From: Prorocentrum cordatum
Taxonomy: Eukaryota; Sar; Dinophyceae; Prorocentrales; Prorocentraceae
NCBI GenBank assembly: GCA_963575745.1
Contig: CAUYUJ010015720.1
Location: 59,427-123,426 of the forward strand
DNA: 64,000 nucleotides
Direction of reading: 5' to 3'
Shown in pieces: positions 58,085 to 64,000 of this stretch; position 1 is the first letter of the stretch; each line of letters starts with the position of its first letter. The position numbers were made by a program, and so were the translations under genes. The notes beneath the pieces are model-generated. The model was not told the origin of the DNA. It ran no database searches and was given only the letters and a program-made list of their open reading frames with translations.

Positions 58085-58235
58085 GGAGGGAAATCATGGC
58101 GGGGGCCATGATATTTCCCCAGATCTCATGGCGCCTCTTCTGATTTCATTACGTCCCTGGCCCCCCCCGCTGGGCCGTGCACTTGCCGCTGGTCATGATT
58201 TGCACCCCCCCCCCTCTTGGTCACCCCCCTTTGGG
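58085..58235 (+). repeat. R13 dispersed repeat, copy 2
   Basis: GGGGGCCATGATATTTCCCC, AGATCTCATGGCGCCTC and GCTGGTCATGATTTGCACCC. A (CTC)n tract follows directly, as at 26738-27098. Confidence 0.8.
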
Positions 58236-58362
58236 CGTCCTCCTCCTCCTCCTCCTCCTCCTCCCCCTCCTCCTCCCCTCCTCCTCCTCCTCCTCCTCCT
58301 CCTCCTCCTCCTCCTCCTCCCTCCTCCTCCTCCTCCTCCTCCTCCTCCTCCTCCTCCTGACT
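58236..58362 (+). repeat. (CTC)n microsatellite
   Basis: CTC triplets with CCCC and ACT interruptions at the edges. 58363-58555 after it is unassigned GC-rich sequence. Confidence 0.95.
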
Positions 58363-58555
58363 TCAGTGCAGGCGCTGGCTGGGGGGAGCCGCTCGCCAGG
58401 GGAGCTCCGCCCCTGCCGGCGCGTGCAGCCCCCCAGGCTCCTAATTGCGAGACGCGCTCGAGGCGCTGGCTGCGCCCTGCCGGGCTCTCGGCCGGTGCCC
58501 GCCCCGGGGGCGCCCCGCGGGGGCGCCGCGCTCCCTGCGGGGCATGCCTTAAGTC

Positions 58556-58787
58556 GGATCCGCCCTACTTTGGCTTTTGTTCCAACTTAAAATGGCGTCG
58601 GAGATGCACCTAATTATAAGGAGCCGAACAGGTAGGGCGGAAATGGCTGCACCCAACATAAAGTAGGGCGGAAACCCACAGAAACAGCAACAGAAAAGCA
58701 GGGCGGACATTGGCATCAGCGGGGCTTGAAAAGTAAGGCGGAAATTCCAAGCCCCACTTACGAATTTCCCCAAAGTAGGGCGGATCC
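58556..58787. mobile_element. 232-bp element with perfect 18-bp TIRs
   Basis: GGATCCGCCCTACTTTGG (58556-58573) is exactly complementary in inverted order to CCAAAGTAGGGCGGATCC (58770-58787). Inside, AGTAGGGCGGAAA-like motifs recur about five times. No coding capacity. An R5 copy begins within a few bases of its right end. Confidence 0.88.
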
Positions 58788-58790
58788 GGA

Positions 58791-58943
58791 GTCAGGGCCT
58801 CACACAGGGGGAAGATTCCAAGAGAGTCAAAAATAGCCTGGGGACGATTTTCTCAATATTTTTGGGGCAGCTTTTGGATAGGTTTGGAGTCTGCTTTTAT
58901 ATGTTTCGTCCAGACTCCCCCTGCAGGGGGACAGGCCCGACCT
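58791..58943 (+). mobile_element. R5 TIR element, copy 4
   Basis: Left end GTCAGGGCCTCACACAGGGG, degraded. Right end CCCCCTGCAGGGGGACAGGC then CCGACCT. The interior GAGTCAAAAATAGCCTGGGG and ACGATTTT match copy 2. Confidence 0.8.
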
Positions 58944-59023
58944 CAAGGCATGCCCAGGGGTGTCGCCCGGTGCCCTCCCGTGGGCGCCTCGTGGGCGCCC
59001 CGCGCCGGGAGGGGCATGCTTGA

Positions 59024-59177
59024 GTCGGGCATGCCCCTCCACAGGCAGAGTGCTCCAGAGGAGTACGCAAAACAGTCCGGTAACGAGGACGCGTGCTCTC
59101 GGCATTCTGAGAGGCACTGTTAGACTGTGCTTTATGTTTCTTTCCCGAATCCGCAGGCAGAACGACACGCCCGACCC
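59024..59177 (+). mobile_element. R5 TIR element, copy 5 (divergent)
   Basis: GTCGGGCATGCCCCTCCACA at the left and GCAGGCAGAACGACACGCCC then GACCC at the right. The interior has diverged. Confidence 0.6.
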
Positions 59178-59394
59178 AAGGGCATGTGATCGGTTTTTCT
59201 TCATTGTTTTGCCGATCGGCGCCGTCCCTTGCACCCCTCCCTCTCCCTTCCCCCTGGAGTAGATTTTTGCTGTTTGGGGCGCCCGTTTCGAGCGGGTGGA
59301 GCCTCCCCCCATAGGACGCGCTGCTGCAGACAGTCGCACTAAGCAGAGGTCCGGAGCGACATCTTCCTCCTTCCCCCCCTTCCTACCAATCTTA
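59178..59394. other. Unassigned sequence
   Basis: Contains a segment (GGTGGAGCCTCCCCCCATAG, CAGTCGCACTAAGCAGAGGT) also present at 57735-57800 as GGTGGAGTCTCCTCCACAGG and CAGTCGCATAATTAAGCAGA. It is probably another short dispersed repeat. Confidence 0.5.
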
Positions 59395-59550
59395 GGTCGG
59401 GCATGTCCCCTTACAGGCGGATCTTGGACGAAAAAATACGAATCGTCAAACAGTATTCCAAAAATGTTCAAACATATTTATAGATAATCGCCCCCCGACC
59501 ATCTTCTTACTCTTTTGGAATATTCCTCCTGTAGAGGGACACGCCCGACT
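59395..59550 (+). mobile_element. R5 TIR element, copy 6
   Basis: Left GGTCGGGCATGTCCCCTTAC, right CCTGTAGAGGGACACGCCCG then ACT. The interior differs from the other copies (AT-rich, GTTCAAACATATTTATAG). Confidence 0.75.
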
Positions 59551-59555
59551 TAATA

Positions 59556-59745
59556 TTGTGGAAGTCGATGAATGGAGAGGAAGCATGCTGCCAAATCATT
59601 CCCAGATGTCTAACACATGTTTCAAACATGTTCTAAACATGTAAAACATGCTTCATACATGTTTAGAACACGCTTTACGAAGTTCAGGCACATGCTTCAT
59701 CCAATGACAGGACGGTTAGGGTGTCCATTGTCGTGGCATCCACAA
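59556..59745 (+). repeat. R2 dispersed repeat, copy 3
   Basis: TTGTGGAAGTCGATGAATGG to GTCGTGGCATCCACAA, with TTGTGGA/TCCACAA termini. It starts five bases after R5 copy 6. Confidence 0.8.
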
Positions 59746-59929
59746 ACTTAGTCCCAATGTCGAGACGCCGCATGACAAAAAACAATTATCCCGGTAAAGC
59801 AACCTAACAGCGATATGTAGAAGCATATCTGAAAGCATTCCCCTTAAGATTCAGATGAAAATCCAGTTGTAGAATTCTGCTGTTCTCGCAGTCGTAGTCG
59901 CATTCGCGATGACAGTCGCAGCGGCAACG

Positions 59930-60270
59930 GCAGTCGCAGTCACAGCCTCAGCCTCAGCCTGCCTCAGCCTCAGCCTCAGCCTGCCTCAGCCTCAGCCTGC
60001 CTCAGCCTCAGCCTCAGCTGCTTCAGCCTCAGCCTCAGTCTGCCTTCAGCCTCGGCCTCAGCCTCAGCCTGCCTCAGCCTCAGCCTGCATCAGCCTCAGC
60101 CTCAGCCTCAGCCTGCCTCAGCATCAGCCTCAGCCTGCTCAGCCTCAGCCTGCCTCAGCCTCAGCCTCAGTCTGCTTCAGCCTCAGCCTCAGTCTGCCTT
60201 CAGCCTCGGCCTCAGCCTCAGCCTGCCTCAGCCTCAGCCTGCCTCGGCCGCAGCATCAGCCTGCCTCAGC
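59930..60270 (+). repeat. (CAGCCT)n / CTGCCTCAGC minisatellite
   Basis: About 340 bp of CAGCCT hexamers periodically broken by TGC. A longer block (from TGCCTCAGC to CAGTCTGC.TTCAGCCTC) appears twice, so there is higher-order structure. Confidence 0.95.
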
Positions 60271-60525
60271 ATTCAAAATGTGGCCCAGGAATGGAGTTCT
60301 GGGAACTAGAAGAACACGAAGTGGCCTACAGTTGGCTCCGGGCATTCAAAATCATGCCCAGGAATGGAGTTCTGGGAACTTGAAGAGCACGAAGTGGCCT
60401 ACAGTTGGCTCCGGGCATCCAAAATGTGGCCCAGGGAATGGAGTTCTGGGAAATCGAAGAGTACGAAGTGGCCTACAGTTGGCTCCGGGCATCCAAAATG
60501 TGGCCCGGGAATGGAGTTCTAGCAG
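60271..60525 (+). repeat. 73-bp tandem repeat (four units)
   Basis: Units begin at about 60272, 60344, 60415 and 60488 with GCAT.CAAAATGTGGCCC. Each contains GAATGGAGTTCTGGGAA and GAAGTGGCCTACAGTTGGCT. The last unit is truncated. Confidence 0.92.
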
Positions 60526-61044
60526 CGCCAAGAGCGATTTTGCGAGGATGTCCCAAGCGATTTGGGCTTCGGCGGCAGCCGCCCCGGGTCCCGCCCCGAC
60601 CCCCCTGTGGAGTCATCTGCTGCTCTCTTTTGAGTCCACTAGAAACCTATCAGCAAAAGCTGTTAGGTAAAAAAAACGCCCACTGTGCCGAGGCTTCGCC
60701 CGAGTGCCCCGCCGTCGGCGCCTCGCCGGGGCGGGGCCGGGGCCTCGGTTGGGGCGCACCGTGCGGGCGCCCCTGCGGGCGCTCCGAGGGCGCCGCGCGG
60801 GCGCCTCGCCAGAAAGGCTGCGGGGATCACGTGGCGCCGCTCGGACGTGCGCAGTGTTTCTCGGCGAGGTCCATCGAGGACCATCCTGGGCCAGCGAGCC
60901 CCCCATCCCCCCCCCCAACAAAAACACGCACGAGACCGAAACAGGGCACGGGAGATGGACGTCCGAGCGGCGGCAAGAGAATGGGGGGCTTTCGGAGTTG
61001 TGCTCGCTCACTCGTGTGTCCCTGGGCCCCTCTTTATTTCGGAG
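60526..61044. other. Unassigned GC-rich sequence
   Basis: No repeat landmark apart from an R6-like CCCTGGGCCCCTCTTTATTT at about 61020. No gene seen. Confidence 0.4.
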
Positions 61045-61195
61045 AAGGGAAGAAAAATAACGGCATGAACATTAACTGTTGGCGCTCCGCGCGGATTCTT
61101 TGGATCGGCGATCGGGCCCCTGCGGCGGCGCCTCCGGCGCCGCCCTTGGCGCGCTCCACGCACCATGGAGGGGGGTCCAGCGCAGATGCGCCAGG
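61045..61195 (+). repeat. R3 foldback element, right arm lost
   Basis: AACTGTTGGCGCTCCGCGCG, GGCGGCGCCTCCGGCGCCGC and GGGGGGTCCAGCGCAGATGC. It breaks into the GCACCACA repeat where the right arm should be. Confidence 0.7.
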
Positions 61196-61495
61196 TAGCT
61201 CACACAGCACGTCTCGCTTCGCATGCAAGGGGTGAGCCACGCAGGTTACACACCGCGCAGATGGCACACCACAGCTGAGACCACACTGCTTGCACCATCT
61301 GGCCTTCGCCATATAGCTCACTCCACATAGCCTGCACCACCACAGCTTGCAGCACGCAGCCTGCAGCACGCATACTGCACCGGGCAGATCGATTGCACTG
61401 GATATGTTGCACCACGCAGCCTGCACCACACATCTTGCGTCACATAGTTTACTCCCCATGGTTGCACCACATAGTTCACACATCCGCAATGCACC
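61196..61495. repeat. Degenerate CACGCAGCCTGCACCACA minisatellite
   Basis: Variants of GCACCACGCAGCCTGCA and CATAGCTCAC recur about every 20 bp. The minus strand carries a Cys-rich open frame that I attribute to the repeat. Confidence 0.7.
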
Positions 61496-62017
61496 AACTT
61501 AGTGTTTGGGGTCACGCTGGATAAAAAGTAATCTCAACTGGCACCGTTGCCGTGCGATTGGCCTGGCTGCACAGGCTCCGCTGCAGTCAATTCGGGCTTG
61601 GCCCTCTACGAACTGTCCTGGAGTGCCTGCTGCGCGCAGCATTTCAATCGCAGGACTCCCTGCGCGCGATGTCAGCTTCGTCGCAGGACCTCCTTTCTCG
61701 TGACGTTTGCTCACCTCGTCCTCATCCTCGGGCTCGTCCTCGCCCTCCAAATCGCGACGCGCAGCTTTCTCCTCCAGCTTTTGCTGAACCGGCGCAGGGC
61801 GGCAGCCAGAGCAGGCTTAAACAGGGGAGGGGGCACTTCATTCAATTGAACTGGGCTTTTTCAGAGCCAGTACACATTCGCGAGCTCCGTTTAATTTTGA
61901 CTGCGCAGGTGGACCCTTGCGCAACTTGCACCATCTATATCACATTGCTGCAACCCAGAGTCGCCATGCTTTCGGATCTAGCCAGGACTCCAAAACAGAG
62001 CCGGTTAGTGATATGAT
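61496..62017. other. Unassigned sequence
   Basis: Mixed composition with no repeat landmark and no convincing gene. Confidence 0.4.
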
Positions 62018-62188
62018 GGGCCTGTTTTCCACCACCACCGCCATAAGTTGCAGGGGGGAGGGAGGTGGAGGATAAGGAGGAGGACGAAAAGGAGGAGGAG
62101 GTTGAGGAGGAGGAGGAGGAGGAGGAGGAGGAGGAGGAGGACCCCCCCCCTCCTACTTATCGTGGTGGTGGTGGAAAACAGGCCCACC
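62018..62188. mobile_element. TIR element enclosing a (GAG)n tract
   Basis: GGGCCTGTTTTCCACCACCA, then CCGCCATAAG at the left. At the right is its inverse, CTTATCGTGGTGGTGGTGG then AAAACAGGCCC. The TIRs of about 30 bp differ at two or three positions. Between them lies a GAG microsatellite (about 62066-62140). ATGAT occurs near both ends and may be a target duplication. Confidence 0.8.
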
Positions 62189-62424
62189 ATGATAGGGCCC
62201 CGAACAAGCAGATTAGGTGCAGCACTCGCCTGTCAATTCGTAAGTAGACTGCGGCTGGTCGTGTCGCGAAGCGTGACGCATGATTCTGCCTCAGTATCCC
62301 ACCGAAGTGTTACTTCTTTCTCTTGGCAGGCGCAATTGCTGATATGACTGCCGACTCATACCATTGTCAGCGAGCATTCTCGCGGAACAGCGTCTCTGAA
62401 CGTTTTGTTTTCGCTCGCGGACCC

Positions 62425-62572
62425 CCGACGGGCTTCTACAGGAGGAACAGTCAAGAACAAAAACAATAGCGCGTTGACGGTTTTTCGTCCTCGTCTCACT
62501 ATTATCGATTATTCTTCGACTATTGTTCACACTCTTCTTCCAAAGCCCGCCCGTGGGAGGACATGCCTGACC
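62425..62572 (+). repeat. R5-like element, divergent copy
   Basis: CCGACGGGCTTCTACAGGAG at the left and CCCGTGGGAGGACATGCCTG then ACC at the right resemble weathered R5 termini around an AT-rich centre. 62189-62424 before it is unassigned. Confidence 0.45.
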
Positions 62573-62877
62573 GAACCCTTGACTCCAGAGGGCGAAGAGA
62601 ACCAAGACGTCACGATCATCATGTCTCGGAGGTCCGCACGACTTCCTGGGATCGGCGTTTCCCCCCCCCCCCGGCGCGCGCCTCACGCCGCGGAGAAATG
62701 CTGTCCGTGTTGTTGTTTCGTTGCCCCTCTGGAGGACAGAGCAGCGACCATCCGGTGAGGGGCCTGCTCTCCCCACCCCCGGGGCACCCGAGCGACTCCC
62801 TCGGCCGCCTGTGCGCTGCTCCTCGGGCTGCCTGCCGTGGCCTTCGCCCCGGCGAGGAGACGAAAACAGCAAAAGAG

Positions 62878-63020
62878 ACGAGAGGCCCCTCGAGGGGGGG
62901 GGGGCGACCCCTCGAGGGCCCCTCGAGGGGGGGGAGGCCCTCGAGGGGGAGGGGGGGGGGGGCGATCCCTCGAGGGCCCCTCGAGGGACTTCCGCCACCG
63001 AGAGCCCCTCGAGGGGGGCG
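62878..63020. repeat. CCCTCGAGGG palindrome cluster
   Basis: CCTCGAGG occurs seven times in about 140 bp, separated by G runs of 6-12. This is a dense set of self-complementary sites on a G-rich strand. Confidence 0.85.
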
Positions 63021-63377
63021 ATGCCTGGGCGGTGGCACGCCCGCGCGCCACCCAGCACCCGGGGGATGGCGCGCAGGCGCGCCGCCGCCTATAGGGGCCG
63101 ACGTCCCCGCCGGACGGGGGCTCTCCGTGGCGGCGGCCTCCTCTGCTCCTGGGAGCTCCCTCGGGCCCCGGCTGGTGCGGCGACGTTGTCTTTCTGTTAA
63201 TTGCAAAATCTAAAATGCGGCCTCACTGATTTACTCAAGATTTAAATAAACCGCCGTCAATTTATCACGTATAAAAATCCAGAATTAGCTGTTCTGTAAA
63301 GTAAAAAATGTTTTTATTTTTCAAATCAAACTTTTGCTTGCATTTGGAGAAAATGGTATTTAAAATTAGCCACGCCG
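63021..63377. other. Unassigned; GC-rich then AT-rich
   Basis: A sharp change at about 63195 from GC-rich sequence to an AT-rich stretch (63195-63375) with no visible gene. Confidence 0.45.
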
Positions 63378-63530
63378 GGACAACATCGGATCGGGATAAC
63401 TCGAAGTCTCTGAGAATTGGCGGGTTTGGAGGACGTATTGGGCGCCGCGGCCGCTCCAGAGCGTTCCGGAACGCTCTGAGAGCGCTCCGGAACGCTCTGG
63501 AGCGATTTATCCCGACCCTAGCCTTGTTTT
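63378..63530 (+). repeat. R7 palindromic repeat, copy 2 (plus)
   Basis: GGGACAACATCGGATCGGGA, GGACGTATTGGGCGCCGCGG and CCAGAGCGTTCCGGAACGCT, ending GAGCGATTTATCCCGACCC. It is nearly identical to the reverse complement of 19333-19490. Confidence 0.88.
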
Positions 63531-63734
63531 AAGCGGGGGGGGGGAAGGGGAGAAGGAGAGGGCCCTCTCAGCAGGCCCCTCCTGTCGAGGGACAGGCCCG
63601 AAGCGAAGCTGGGGAGCTATAGGGCGGCTGGCCGCTCCCTCCCCCCGAGCTGGTGTGGCACCCTCCTTCCGGGGCGCGCCCCCCGAGGGTGCCCAGAACG
63701 GAGTGCCGCCGGCTCGGGGGTGATCGGGCGCAGC

Positions 63735-63865
63735 CAGGACGAGGAGGAGGCCGTTGCAGAGCGTTCCGGGACGCTGCCAGAGCCTTCTGGGACGCTCTGA
63801 CGGGGCCGCGGCGCCCGAGACGTCCTCCAGAGCCGCCGCGATCTCAGAGATGATTTTGCAGGTTT
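63735..63865 (-). repeat. R7 palindromic repeat, copy 3 (degenerate)
   Basis: GCAGAGCGTTCCGGGACGCT, GGGGCCGCGGCGCCCGAGAC and GTCCTCCAGAGCCGCCG. The orientation follows 19333-19490. Confidence 0.6.
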
Positions 63866-64000
63866 CTCCTCCCCCGAGGTCGTTGTCGTCTTGGCTTCGT
63901 CTCAGGGGTGGCCTCTGGGAACGGGGCTCTACGGAGGAGTCCTGGTGGTGGCTCGAGCCTGTTTTTTTCAGACGCTGGCAAGTTTACTTGCACGGAGGGG
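63866..64000. other. Window end, unassigned
   Basis: No feature recognised. A small inverted repeat, GCAAGTTTACTTGC, lies near 63978. Confidence 0.4.

Noticed and set aside
59930-60670. Ser/Ala/Pro-rich ORF over the CAGCCT repeat
   Set aside because: It is a product of the hexamer repeat and the 73-bp tandem after it.
61034-61489. Cys-rich minus-strand ORF with repeated C-x2-C-like pairs
   Set aside because: The cysteines come from a degenerate repeat of about 20 bp (TGCAGGCTGCGTGGTGCA on that strand). The spacing is irregular, and the frame runs into R3.

Overview
This window comes from a nuclear chromosome of a dinoflagellate. The strongest evidence is an intact 22-nt dinoflagellate spliced leader (DinoSL, 35328-35349), which in this phylum is normally added to mRNAs by trans-splicing. 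Here it is in genomic DNA, directly before a retrotransposon reading frame. The rest fits: GC-rich sequence, many triplet microsatellites, many small dispersed repeats with inverted ends, very low gene density and an intron-containing host gene. Species cannot be fixed by eye. A 100-base run of N (16401-16500) is an assembly gap inside a GAG repeat.

Layout. 1-3300: GAG and GTC microsatellites with small transposon-like repeats. 3303-9928: a giant inverted satellite, about 52 monomers of 117-131 bp that run forward to about 7162 and then in reverse complement, bracketed by a direct repeat. 9950-13745: GAG and GAT tracts with an 850-bp tandem duplication and a polypyrimidine block. 13870-28830: mostly noncoding, with tetranucleotide and (CA)n/(CACG)n repeats and more than a dozen families of short dispersed repeats, many with terminal inverted repeats. 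28833-35216: a decayed non-LTR retrotransposon (element A). 35328 to about 43630: a second, apparently intact, non-LTR retrotransposon (element B). 43630-54370: dispersed repeats, minisatellites and two well-bounded small palindromic or TIR elements. 54372-57099: the one clear host gene, a MscS-type mechanosensitive channel with two exons and a 1.3-kb repeat-bearing intron. 57100-64000: more TIR elements and minisatellites.

Elements A and B share one architecture. ORF1 encodes a RanBP2-like zinc finger followed by coiled coil. ORF2 encodes an AP-type (EEP) endonuclease, a reverse transcriptase, a C-x2-C-x8-H-x4-C knuckle, an RNase H and a tail with two H...C-x2-C modules. In B every catalytic motif is present in one uninterrupted 2204-codon frame, 13 bp after ORF1. 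A has frameshifts, stops and a lost RT motif C. Both lie between (CTC)n tracts in the same orientation. B starts with DinoSL fused to the (CTC)n tract, so the inserted copy most likely came from a trans-spliced transcript. I take this SL-capped, two-ORF, microsatellite-bounded non-LTR system as the most interesting content of the window.

Outside A, B and the channel gene I found no convincing protein-coding gene and no rRNA, tRNA or CRISPR. Repeat-family names (R1, R2 and so on) are mine, from comparing copies by eye; copy boundaries are approximate unless a TSD or TIR is stated.
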